From Clostridia bacterium (GTDB lineage: Bacteria; Bacillota; Clostridia; Oscillospirales; Acutalibacteraceae), in NCBI GenBank assembly GCA_900771085.1, contig CAAGMR010000005.1, forward strand, positions 1-7,648: a DNA stretch of 7,648 bases, read 5' to 3'. Below are positions 1 to 5,981 of this stretch, one piece after another. Both the position numbers and the translations under genes were made by a program. Positions within the stretch are counted from its first letter, which is position 1. The number at the start of each line of letters is the position of its first letter. The notes under the pieces were generated by a model. The model was not told the DNA's origin. It searched no databases and saw only the letters and a program-made list of their open reading frames with translations.

Positions 1-377
1 ATAGGAACACCCGCAGCCTTGCAGGCGTCGGCAACAAGCTGAATCTTGTCCTTGCCACCGATGTATCTCGGGTTGATTCTTATCTTGTCTATACCTGCTT
101 CCACTGACATGAGAGCAAGCTTATAGTTCATCTGAATATCGGCAACAAGAGGAACTTTTATATTCTCCTTGAGTGCCTTTATTGTTTCAATATCTTCTTC
201 ACTGGTGATTGAAAGACGGATAAGCTGACAGCCGGCTGCAGATAATTCTCTGGCCTGATTAATGTTGGCCTCAATGTCTCCCTGAGGAGCATTGAGCATT
301 GACTGAACAACTATCGGAGCATTTCCGCCAATTAAAACGTCTCCTACTTTTACCTGTCTTGATTCTCTTCTATACAT
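1..377 (-). CDS. ispG: 4-hydroxy-3-methylbut-2-enyl diphosphate synthase (N-terminal part, cut by the left edge)
   Basis: IspG (GcpE) reduces the cyclic intermediate MEcPP to HMBPP, the penultimate step of the MEP pathway, using a [4Fe-4S] cluster. Only the first 125 codons are visible; the cluster-binding cysteines lie beyond the edge. The visible part fits the N-terminal TIM-barrel: MYRRESRQVKVGDVLIGG, NAPIVVQSM (25-33), an AGC..IRLSI strand, VPLVADI followed by YKLAL, and GIDKIRINP. Several positions differ from the classical motifs. QSMLNAPQGD stands where QSMTNT is usual, ADIQMNY where ADIHFDY is usual, and INPRYIG where INPGNIG is usual. The start at 377 is set by AGGGAGA with a 7-base spacer, 12 bases after rseP. 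Its place after dxr and rseP is the standard Clostridial order and supports the call. A divergent paralogue is possible but less likely. Confidence 0.9.
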   Translation of the reverse strand, partial: MYRRESRQVKVGDVLIGGNAPIVVQSMLNAPQGDIEANINQARELSAAGCQLIRLSITSEEDIETIKALKENIKVPLVADIQMNYKLALMSVEAGIDKIRINPRYIGGKDKIQLVADACKAAGVP

Positions 378-384
378 GATGAAG

Positions 385-391
385 TCTCCCT
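385..391 (-). promoter_or_regulatory. Ribosome binding site of ispG overlapping the rseP stop
   Basis: AGGGAGA begins within the TAG stop codon of rseP and has a 7-base spacer to the ATG at 377. It fixes the ispG start and ties its translation closely to rseP. Confidence 0.85.
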
Positions 392-1433
392 AAAAGAGTT
401 TATGAATGTCGCTGAATGTTACAAGCACCATAAGGCCCAGCAGCAAGGCAATGCCTATTGAATTAACCAGTGCCTGGAATTCATCCGGAACCTTTCTGCC
501 GGTTATGCCTTCAAAAATGATAAATACAAATCTTCCTCCGTCGAGTGCCGGAAAAGGAAGAAGGTTAAACACGCCTACGTTGATTGCAATCATAGCAAGA
601 ATTGTAAGAAGTGCAGTAGGGTCTCTGTGTGTAACCGCATCTGAAGCCGAATCTGCAATGATGTCAACAGTGCCGACCGGACCTGACATGTCTTCAATGG
701 CAAACTGCATTGTCGCCAGGTCTTTAAGCGAGGTAACAACTATTCTTGCGATTGAACCCGAATCAAGAACTGCGTACTTGAGTACTCTTCCTGCAGTCGG
801 TTCAAGGCCGAGGATGTTAAAGTCATATTTTATGAAGGTGTGTCCCTCTGATTCGAAAGTATCAAATGTAACTCGCTTAAGAGATACGAGTTCATTGTTT
901 CTTTCAACAACAAAGTCAACCACGCCATCCTTATCGTTCCCCATAAAGAAAGACAGGTCGTAGCTTGTCACAATGCGGTGACCGTTAACATATCGGATAC
1001 GGTCCCCTACTTTAAGGCCTTGCGATACACTGCTTCCGTTCTTTTCCATCTTTGAGATTTCAGGAGTACCGATGAGCTCGGCAGAACCTAAAATAACAGC
1101 CATGATAAGAATTCCGGTTATGAGGTTTACCATTGCACCGGCTATTATGATGATCGCCTTCTGCCATGCAGGCTTGGAATTAAAGGAATTGGCATCGTCC
1201 GATTCCTCGTTCTCGCCTTCCATGGCAACGAAGCCGCCAATCGGAAGAAGTCTCAAAGAATACTGTGTGTCGCCCTTTCGCTTTTTGAAAAGGGTCGGAC
1301 CCATTCCGATTGAAAATTCATTTACTTTTACTTTGAATATTTTTGCAAATGTGAAGTGGCCAAGTTCATGAGTCATTATTATGACGCCAAAGAACAGGAT
1401 AGCGGCCAGGATTGGCCAGAGGCTGCCCCACAT
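390..1433 (-). CDS. rseP: Site-2 intramembrane zinc metalloprotease RseP/RasP (M50 family)
   Basis: This polytopic protease cuts membrane proteins within the lipid bilayer after a first cut by another protease. Typical substrates are anti-sigma factors, cell-division proteins and signal-peptide remnants. The 347-residue product has the zinc-binding HELGH at residues 22-26 in the first helix, a membrane-reentrant segment SIGMGP to GGFVAMEGE (41-74), a second helix near 91-116, one PDZ domain at about 119-190 (GLKVGDRIRYVNGHRI), and NLLPFPALDGG (290-300), whose Asp298 is the third zinc ligand. A final helix lies near 325-342. A single PDZ fits Gram-positive members, whereas E. coli RseP has two. 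The start is uncertain. ATG 1433 gives a normal N-terminus, but the only ribosome binding site points to ATA 1454, which would add MISALSH before the first Met. Its stop TAG is part of the ispG ribosome binding site. The substrate here is unknown. Confidence 0.94.
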   Translation of the reverse strand: MWGSLWPILAAILFFGVIIMTHELGHFTFAKIFKVKVNEFSIGMGPTLFKKRKGDTQYSLRLLPIGGFVAMEGENEESDDANSFNSKPAWQKAIIIIAGAMVNLITGILIMAVILGSAELIGTPEISKMEKNGSSVSQGLKVGDRIRYVNGHRIVTSYDLSFFMGNDKDGVVDFVVERNNELVSLKRVTFDTFESEGHTFIKYDFNILGLEPTAGRVLKYAVLDSGSIARIVVTSLKDLATMQFAIEDMSGPVGTVDIIADSASDAVTHRDPTALLTILAMIAINVGVFNLLPFPALDGGRFVFIIFEGITGRKVPDEFQALVNSIGIALLLGLMVLVTFSDIHKLF

Positions 1434-1461
1434 ATGAGAAAGTGCTGAAATTATAAATACA

Positions 1462-1466
1462 CCTCT
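1462..1466 (-). promoter_or_regulatory. Ribosome binding site in front of rseP, out of register with its first ATG
   Basis: AGAGG lies 8 to 12 bases after the dxr stop. The spacer TGTATTT (1461-1455) then leads to ATA at 1454, exactly where uppS has ATG after the identical spacer. The first in-frame ATG (1433) is 28 bases from this site and has no closer Shine-Dalgarno match. Either a rare ATA or ATT start (1454 or 1451) is used, or the ATG at 1433 is reached inefficiently. Confidence 0.65.
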
Positions 1467-1474
1467 TTTTAAAT

Positions 1475-2626
1475 TTATCTGTTAACGTAATCGTTAACAA
1501 ATTCTCTTGCTGCTCTGTCTGCAGCCATAACGTCTGAAAGAGTGAAGTCTGCAACATTTTCGCAGCGCTCCATAGCCTCTCCCACAAGTTCACCGATTTC
1601 GAGGAACTTAATCTTGCCAAGGCGGAAGAGAAGATTTGCCTGCTCATTTGCCGAGTTGGCAGCTGTAGGATAAAGTCCTCCGCGTCTTATTGCCTCACGG
1701 CAGATTGAAAGGCAGTCAAAAGTATCATAATCAGGATCTGCAAATGTCATTGTTCCGATATCTGCAAGGTCTAATTCCTTTGTTGGTGAAGGAATTCTGT
1801 CAGGATATGTGAGTGCATATTGAATCGGGATTCTCATGTCGGCAAGTCCGAGCTGTGCGATGACAGCATTGTCATCGAACTGAACTGCGCTGTGAATGAT
1901 GCTTTCTCTGTGAACTACCACCTTGATTGCATCTTCAGGTACATCAAAGAGCCAGCATGCTTCAATAATCTCGAGGCCCTTGTTCATCATAGATGCTGAG
2001 TCGATGGTAATCTTTGCTCCCATCTCCCAGTTAGGATGCTTTAAAGCCTGTTCAACTGTTACGTCTTCAAGTTCTGCTCTTGTCCTGCCAAAGAAAGGAC
2101 CGCCTGAAGCTGTGAGAAGAATCTTCTTGAGTCTTCTGTCCTTCGGTGCTCCCTGAAGGCACTGGAAAATAGCAGAATGTTCGCTGTCTACAGGAAGAAT
2201 CTTTATGTCATTCTTTTTAGCGGCTCTTGTAACAAGCTTGCCGCCTGTTACGAGTGTTTCCTTGTTTGCGAGAGCAATGTCCTTTCCGGCTTCGATTGCA
2301 TCGAGAGTTGGAAGAAGACCTGCAATACCGACAATAGAGTTAAGTACTGTGTCAGACTCATAGTCAGTTGCACATTCGCAGATACCGCCAATGCCTGAAA
2401 GCACCTTGGTATCGGTATCTGAAATACGAACCTTCAGGTCTGCAGCAGCCTCTTCGTCGAGGAGAGCAACCTTTTCAGGTCTGAATTCTCTGACCTGTTT
2501 TTCCATAATGTCTACACTGCTGCTTGCAGTGAGAGCTGTAATATTGATGCCATGCTTTCTTGCAACATCAAGAGCCTGTGTGCCTATTGAGCCGGTTGAG
2601 CCTAAAATGCATAAATTTTCAGTCAT
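1475..2626 (-). CDS. dxr: 1-deoxy-D-xylulose 5-phosphate reductoisomerase
   Basis: This cytosolic NADPH- and divalent-metal-dependent enzyme converts DXP to 2-C-methyl-D-erythritol 4-phosphate, the first committed step of the MEP isoprenoid pathway and the target of fosmidomycin. The length of 383 residues is normal. The Rossmann NADPH-binding loop is GSTGSIGTQALDV at 9-21. The metal and substrate site shows DSEH (147-150, ligands Asp147 and Glu149), SGGP (174-177), the flexible loop HPNWEMG (197-203) and NKGLE (215-219, ligand Glu219), then HRESIIHS (239-246). All key residues are present. The start ATG shares one base with the cdsA stop (TAATG), and no good Shine-Dalgarno motif is visible before it, so translation is probably coupled to cdsA. 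Its product pathway feeds uppS in the same operon. The 3' end contains a short inverted repeat. Confidence 0.97.
   Translation of the reverse strand: MTENLCILGSTGSIGTQALDVARKHGINITALTASSSVDIMEKQVREFRPEKVALLDEEAAADLKVRISDTDTKVLSGIGGICECATDYESDTVLNSIVGIAGLLPTLDAIEAGKDIALANKETLVTGGKLVTRAAKKNDIKILPVDSEHSAIFQCLQGAPKDRRLKKILLTASGGPFFGRTRAELEDVTVEQALKHPNWEMGAKITIDSASMMNKGLEIIEACWLFDVPEDAIKVVVHRESIIHSAVQFDDNAVIAQLGLADMRIPIQYALTYPDRIPSPTKELDLADIGTMTFADPDYDTFDCLSICREAIRRGGLYPTAANSANEQANLLFRLGKIKFLEIGELVGEAMERCENVADFTLSDVMAADRAAREFVNDYVNR
1481..1498 (-). repeat. Short perfect inverted repeat at the dxr 3' end
   Basis: GTTAACG and CGTTAAC form a 7-bp inverted repeat around a 4-base loop, lying in the codons for VNDYVN just before the dxr stop. 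No T-tract follows directly, so it is not a convincing terminator. It may simply reflect the repeated VN codons. Confidence 0.5.
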
Positions 2627-3486
2627 TATTTAAACGCCACCAATCCGAAAAGTGTAACGAGAATATACATGGTTGGAGAAGCAAGAATTACGCTGTCGAA
2701 TCGGTCCATAATTCCGCCGTGTCCCGGAATAAGGTTGGAATAATCCTTTACTCCGAAGTCTCTTTTGATAAGAGAAGCCATAAGGTCGCCTACCATGGAT
2801 GTAAGTGAAATGAAAACTGTTGTAATGATGTAGAACCAGATTGGCATAAAGAAGCCATCGAGATGAAGAATCTTCTCAAATACAAACAATGCTGCAACCT
2901 GGAAGACTGTTACGAGTACTACTCCTCCCACAGCTCCTTCAATTGACTTCTTCGGGCTTAAGTGTGGTGACATCTTATGCTTACCGAACTTAACACCTAC
3001 GAAGTATGCAAATACGTCAGTAAGAAGTGCTGTTGCAACTGTGTCCCAAAGAAGGATTCTGGTTTCACCCTGAGAGATTGAGCCTTCAAATCTGAGATAA
3101 GCATCTGATACAAGTCCGATTGTTGCAAAAGCAGTTGGAACAACTACAGATGCATAAATAGTCATTGCAAGTTCTTTGAATTCTATGTTGTTGCTTGAAT
3201 AGCTGAACACTGTAAGTGCAATAAGAACTATTACGTAAGCAATTGTTGCAAGTACAGGTATTTCCATATTGCCGGCATAAATAACCAGGACCGGAAGAAC
3301 GGCTGCATAGACAATTGCCAGAACTTTCAGAACTTTATTTCTGATTCCTGTGATTTTTACGATTTCATAACATGCTGCTGTTGCAAGTACTATAAAGAAG
3401 ATATCGATAATCGGTGTGAACATGAAAACAAATGCGCTGATAAGAATCGCAGCGATTACCGTACCTGATATTACTCTGGTTTTCAT
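2626..3486 (-). CDS. cdsA: Phosphatidate cytidylyltransferase (CDP-diglyceride synthase)
   Basis: This integral membrane enzyme condenses phosphatidic acid with CTP to CDP-diacylglycerol, the branch-point precursor of phospholipids. The protein is 286 residues, typical for the family, with a series of hydrophobic helices beginning near residue 5. The near-C-terminal family signature spans residues 238-264 (SLIKRD, KD, PGHGG, DRFD) and includes the conserved acidic residues that bind metal. Upstream of it lies TDVFAYFVGVKFGK and SPKKSIEGAVGG, also a conserved block. I start it at the ATG at 3486, because AAGGAG lies 9 bases upstream, directly after the uppS stop. A longer frame reaching back to 3609 only reads through uppS in another frame. 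The gene begins 13 bases after uppS, and its stop overlaps the dxr start by one base (TAATG). Confidence 0.95.
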   Translation of the reverse strand: MKTRVISGTVIAAILISAFVFMFTPIIDIFFIVLATAACYEIVKITGIRNKVLKVLAIVYAAVLPVLVIYAGNMEIPVLATIAYVIVLIALTVFSYSSNNIEFKELAMTIYASVVVPTAFATIGLVSDAYLRFEGSISQGETRILLWDTVATALLTDVFAYFVGVKFGKHKMSPHLSPKKSIEGAVGGVVLVTVFQVAALFVFEKILHLDGFFMPIWFYIITTVFISLTSMVGDLMASLIKRDFGVKDYSNLIPGHGGIMDRFDSVILASPTMYILVTLFGLVAFK

Positions 3487-3495
3487 TTTTGTTTT

Positions 3496-3501
3496 CTCCT
3501 T
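3496..3501 (-). promoter_or_regulatory. Ribosome binding site of cdsA
   Basis: AAGGAG overlaps the TAA stop of uppS and has a 9-base A-rich spacer to the ATG at 3486. It decides the cdsA start against longer in-frame alternatives that would lie within uppS. Confidence 0.88.
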
Positions 3502-4243
3502 AATTATCCTTTTCGCTAAGACCGCCAAAGCGTCTGTCACGCTTTGCGTAGTCCATGATCGCACGGTCAAGATCGTCTCTCTTAAAATCAGGCCATGCGA
3601 TATCATCAAACCAGAACTCGGAATAAGCAGACTGCCATGTAAGGAAGTTGGAAAGTCTTAATTCTCCCGATGGTCTGATAATAAGATCAGGGTCAGGAAG
3701 GTCTCCTGTGTAAAGTCCTTCAGAAATCATATCCTCTGTGATATCGGAAGGCTTTATCTCACCCGACTTAACCTTTTCGGCAATCTTTTTAACAGAATTC
3801 ACGATTTCTGCTCTGCCTCCATAGTTAAGTGCCATATTGACTACTAAGTAGTCATCTCCCTGCGGCTGCAGGCAGGCGGTTTTTGCCAGAAGCTGAATTG
3901 GCTTCGGCATGCCTTCAATATCTCCGATAATTCGAAGATACATTCCTCGCTTTGCACGGTTGTACTTGTCCTCATCCGCCTCTTTGAGGTAATCCTCAAA
4001 TATGCGCATAAGCGCCTTTACTTCATCTTTTGGTCGCTTCCAGTTCTCTGTTGAGAAAGCATAAAATGTAACAGCCTCCAAGCCGATATCTCTGCTGTAA
4101 TCCATGATATCCTTGAAAACCTTTGCGCCCTGAATATGGCCTTCCGTCCTTGGAAGACCTCGCTCTCTTGCCCATCTGCCATTGCCATCCATGATGAATC
4201 CGATGTGCTTTGGCATAAATTCTTTTGGTGGAAGATTGGACAT
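3500..4243 (-). CDS. uppS: Isoprenyl transferase, undecaprenyl diphosphate synthase
   Basis: This cis-prenyltransferase extends farnesyl diphosphate with isopentenyl units to C55 undecaprenyl diphosphate, the lipid carrier for peptidoglycan and other wall polymers. It acts at the inner face of the membrane. The 247-residue protein carries the substrate-binding HIGFIMDGNGRWA (13-25, with catalytic Asp19), STENW (64-68), the NMALNYGGRAEI segment (136-147), DPDLIIRPSGELRLSNFL (184-201) and AYSEF (206-210), whose Glu is the expected Mg ligand. The order and spacing match the family closely. The ATG at 4243 has GGGGG 7 bases upstream and gives the expected short N-terminus. The gene sits between frr and cdsA, its usual place in Firmicutes. 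The downstream dxr and ispG supply the C5 units it consumes. Chain length C55 is inferred from family and context. Confidence 0.96.
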   Translation of the reverse strand: MSNLPPKEFMPKHIGFIMDGNGRWARERGLPRTEGHIQGAKVFKDIMDYSRDIGLEAVTFYAFSTENWKRPKDEVKALMRIFEDYLKEADEDKYNRAKRGMYLRIIGDIEGMPKPIQLLAKTACLQPQGDDYLVVNMALNYGGRAEIVNSVKKIAEKVKSGEIKPSDITEDMISEGLYTGDLPDPDLIIRPSGELRLSNFLTWQSAYSEFWFDDIAWPDFKRDDLDRAIMDYAKRDRRFGGLSEKDN

Positions 4244-4250
4244 AAATACA

Positions 4251-4255
4251 CCCCC
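4251..4255 (-). promoter_or_regulatory. Ribosome binding site of uppS
   Basis: A G-run (GGGGG) is separated from the uppS ATG by the 7-base spacer TGTATTT. It is less canonical than the AGGAGG sites of the neighbours and lies right after the intergenic hairpin. The same spacer recurs exactly before rseP. Confidence 0.7.
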
Positions 4256-4262
4256 AATAAAG

Positions 4263-4310
4263 CAATTAAAGGCGCAGACCGAGAGCAGGCTCTCCGCGCG
4301 CCAGTAATTG
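4263..4310 (-). promoter_or_regulatory. Three-tier imperfect hairpin in the frr-uppS intergenic gap
   Basis: Minus-strand RNA can fold into nested helices: CAATTA with TAATTG (6 bp), GGCGC with GCGCC (5 bp) and GAGAG with CTCTC (5 bp), closed by a 4-base CCTG-type loop. Small internal loops separate them (CT against TT, GCG against GGTCT). It ends 7 bases before the GGGGG of the uppS ribosome binding site. No T-run follows, so it is not an ordinary terminator. It could be an mRNA processing or stability element, a translational control element for uppS, or a dispersed intergenic palindrome. The function is unknown. Confidence 0.6.
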
Positions 4311-4324
4311 AAAATATTAAAAAA

Positions 4325-4873
4325 TTATACGCTCATGATTTCCTTGTCTTTTGCTGCTGCAATAGACTCGATTTCTTTGATGAATTTATCAGTGAGCTTC
4401 TGAAGCTTATCTTCTTCAACCTTTAAGTCGTCCTCTGTAATCTCGTTTGCCTTCTTGGCTTTCTTGAGATCGTCCATGCCGTCACGGCGAATGTTTCTGA
4501 TTGCTACCTTTGCATCTTCTGCGCGCTTTGCAATACCCTTTGCGATTTCCTTTCTTCTCTCTTCTGTAAGAGGTGGGAAAGTAAGTCTGATAACGTTACC
4601 GTCATTCTGAGGGTTGATGCCGATGTCTGATGCCTGGATTGCTTTTGCGATTGGGTTAAGAAGTGTCTTATCCCATGGCTGAATTACAAGAATTCTTGCT
4701 TCGGCAACAGAAACTGAGCCAACCTGGTTGATTGGTGTTGGTGTTCCATAGTAGTCAACGTTTACTTTGTCGAGTACTGCAGGATTTGCGCGGCCTGCGC
4801 GGATTTCTGAATAGTCGAGAGTAAGGGAATCAATTGTTTTTTCCATTCTCTCCTGAACATCTTTATGTGCCAT
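4325..4873 (-). CDS. frr: Ribosome recycling factor
   Basis: RRF acts with EF-G to split post-termination ribosomes from mRNA. The 182-residue product is close to the usual 185. It shows the family hallmarks: the helix segment RAGRANPAVLD (25-35), the hinge-proximal YYGTPTPINQV (41-51), the WDK segment (67-69), GNVIRLTFPPLTEERR (92-107) and RNIRRD (126-131), which contains the conserved arginines that contact rRNA. The C-terminal half is strongly charged and helical, as expected for the long helical bundle of domain I. The start at 4873 has GGAGGA with an 8-base spacer. The pyrH-frr pair is a very widely conserved arrangement, and frr is co-transcribed from the pyrH promoter here as far as can be seen. 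The stop is followed by an 81-base gap with a structured element before uppS. Confidence 0.97.
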   Translation of the reverse strand: MAHKDVQERMEKTIDSLTLDYSEIRAGRANPAVLDKVNVDYYGTPTPINQVGSVSVAEARILVIQPWDKTLLNPIAKAIQASDIGINPQNDGNVIRLTFPPLTEERRKEIAKGIAKRAEDAKVAIRNIRRDGMDDLKKAKKANEITEDDLKVEEDKLQKLTDKFIKEIESIAAAKDKEIMSV

Positions 4874-4906
4874 AGAGTTTGTCCTCCAAATATTATTTAA
4901 AATTAA

Positions 4907-5617
4907 TTATTTACTTTTACAGAGTGTTCCTACATTTTCACCGCTTACAGCTCTGACAATGTTCTGAGGATCTGTAAGGTTGAAGACAAGAATGTCGATA
5001 CCGTTATCTCTGCAGAGAGATGCAGCAGATGCATCCATTACGGTAAGACCCTTTGCGAGGAGATCTGACTGAGTGAGAGTATCGAACTTGACAGCGTCGT
5101 CGAACTTGTTAGGGTCCTTGTCATAAACACCGTCAACATTGGTTGCCTTGAAAATAACATCTGCACCAATCTGAGCTGCTCTTAAAGCTCCGGCAGAGTC
5201 AGTGGAGAAGAAAGGATTGCCTGTGCCCGCTCCAAAAATTGTTACCACGCCTTTTTCAAGGTCTTCGATAACCTTCTCTGCTGTAAAGATTTCTGCTATA
5301 GGCTCCATAGCCACTGCAGAGTAAACCTTTGCAGGAACGCCTGCTGCGATAAGAGTATCTGCTACAGCAATTGAGTTCATTACTGTACCGAGCATACCGA
5401 TTGAGTCTGCTCTGTTTCTGTCCATTGAACCGCTTGAACGGCCTCTCCAGAAGTTACCGCCACCGATAACGACGCCAACCTGAACGCCCATTTCAGTAGT
5501 CTGCTTTATTGCTTCGCAGATGCTTTCGATTACTTCAAAATCAAAGCCGTGACCCTGTTCTCCGGCAAGAACCTCACCGCTGAGTTTCAAAAGGATTCTA
5601 TTGAATTCTGGTGCCAT
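4907..5617 (-). CDS. pyrH: UMP kinase (uridylate kinase)
   Basis: This cytosolic enzyme phosphorylates UMP to UDP with ATP, a step in pyrimidine nucleotide synthesis. At 236 residues it has the normal length of the bacterial hexameric amino-acid-kinase-fold family. Visible motifs are the phosphate-binding KLSGE (11-15), GGGNFWRG (52-59), the UMP-contact stretch around ADSIGMLGTVMN (70-81), GTGNPFFSTD (131-140) and the nucleotide-site KATNVDGVYDKDP (157-169). The start at 5617 is supported by AGGAG 7 bases upstream and by the N-terminal strand RILLKLSGE. It is the first gene of its unit, behind a predicted promoter, and frr follows after 33 AT-rich bases. Family members are typically activated by GTP and inhibited by UTP; that control is family knowledge and is not visible here. 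In many Firmicutes rpsB and tsf come directly upstream. Here the copper operon does. Confidence 0.97.
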   Translation of the reverse strand: MAPEFNRILLKLSGEVLAGEQGHGFDFEVIESICEAIKQTTEMGVQVGVVIGGGNFWRGRSSGSMDRNRADSIGMLGTVMNSIAVADTLIAAGVPAKVYSAVAMEPIAEIFTAEKVIEDLEKGVVTIFGAGTGNPFFSTDSAGALRAAQIGADVIFKATNVDGVYDKDPNKFDDAVKFDTLTQSDLLAKGLTVMDASAASLCRDNGIDILVFNLTDPQNIVRAVSGENVGTLCKSK

Positions 5618-5654
5618 AAAAACACTCCTAAACTGTTATTGAATTATCTCTATA

Positions 5655-5683
5655 ATTTTAACGTAAATAGCCATTTATGTAAA
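5655..5683 (-). promoter_or_regulatory. Predicted sigma-A-type promoter of the pyrH operon
   Basis: On the minus strand a -35 box TTTACA (5683-5678) and a -10 box TAAAAT (5660-5655) are separated by exactly 17 bases. This is close to the consensus TTGACA-N17-TATAAT. The predicted transcription start is near 5648, giving a leader of about 30 bases before the pyrH ATG. It lies just downstream of the copZ terminator, where a new promoter is needed. This is a prediction by eye. A shifted -10 using the neighbouring TATAGA is possible. Confidence 0.75.
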
Positions 5684-5708
5684 GTAACAAAGGACTTAAA
5701 AAGGGCAT

Positions 5709-5750
5709 AAAAAAGACCCCGAACAGGTGCATTTTCATGCATGTTCGGGG
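5709..5750 (-). terminator. Rho-independent terminator of the copA-copZ operon
   Basis: A perfect 9-bp stem, CCCCGAACA against TGTTCGGGG (5717-5725 with 5742-5750), encloses a second small TGCA/TGCA stem with a TTTTCA-type loop and a 2-base bulge. Read on the minus strand, the stem is followed by TCTTTTTT (5716-5709), the classic uridine tract. It lies 20 bases past the copZ stop codon. The plus-strand side is followed by TTGCTTTTAT, a weaker tract, so some termination in the opposite direction is possible. Confidence 0.93.
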
Positions 5751-5770
5751 TTGCTTTTATTCTTTGAAAA

Positions 5771-5977
5771 TCAGCCGATATATCTGAAGCCTGCGTCTGT
5801 GATGGCAGCTGCAACTGTAGCGTCGTCAACAGGACCTGAAGTTCTGATTACAACAGTGCCTTCATTGTGGTCTGCAGTAGCAATTTCAATGTTCTCGATT
5901 TCCTCGAGTTTAGCCTTTACAGTTGCTTCGCAGTGACCGCACATCATGCCTTCAACCTTGAGAATTTTCTCCTCCAT
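5771..5977 (-). CDS. copZ: CopZ-type copper chaperone, single HMA domain protein
   Basis: This 68-residue cytosolic protein is one heavy-metal-associated domain. It has the metal-binding GMMCGHC motif at residues 10-16 (Cys13 and Cys16) and the beta-alpha-beta pattern ending in ITDAGFRYIG. Proteins of this family carry Cu(I) and hand it to the CopA ATPase, and the length is typical for CopZ. I chose the ATG at 5977 because AAGGAGG lies 7 bases upstream and because residue 1 then sits just before the first strand. A further in-frame ATG at 6004 would lie inside copA and has no such support. The gene starts 4 bases after the copA stop and is followed by a strong terminator, so it is the last gene of the copper operon. 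The exact metal is inferred from the copA partner. A mercury-type chaperone (MerP-like) is the alternative, but there are no mer genes here and no signal peptide. Confidence 0.93.
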   Translation of the reverse strand: MEEKILKVEGMMCGHCEATVKAKLEEIENIEIATADHNEGTVVIRTSGPVDDATVAAAITDAGFRYIG

Positions 5978-5981
5978 TTTC

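Noticed and set aside
406..963. 185-codon open frame on the plus strand opposite rseP
   Set aside because: It is a shadow of rseP, with serine/threonine-rich low-complexity translation, no recognisable domain and no ribosome binding site context. The minus-strand frame carries all the M50 motifs.
3487..3609. N-terminal extension of cdsA to 3609
   Set aside because: The extra 41 residues are uppS DNA read in another frame. A strong ribosome binding site directly precedes the ATG at 3486.
4263..4310. frr-uppS hairpin as a rho-independent terminator
   Set aside because: On the minus strand it is followed by GCTTTATTGGGGG rather than a T-run, and the adenine-rich flank on the other side does not give one for the plus strand close to the stem. 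uppS and later genes have no obvious promoter of their own.
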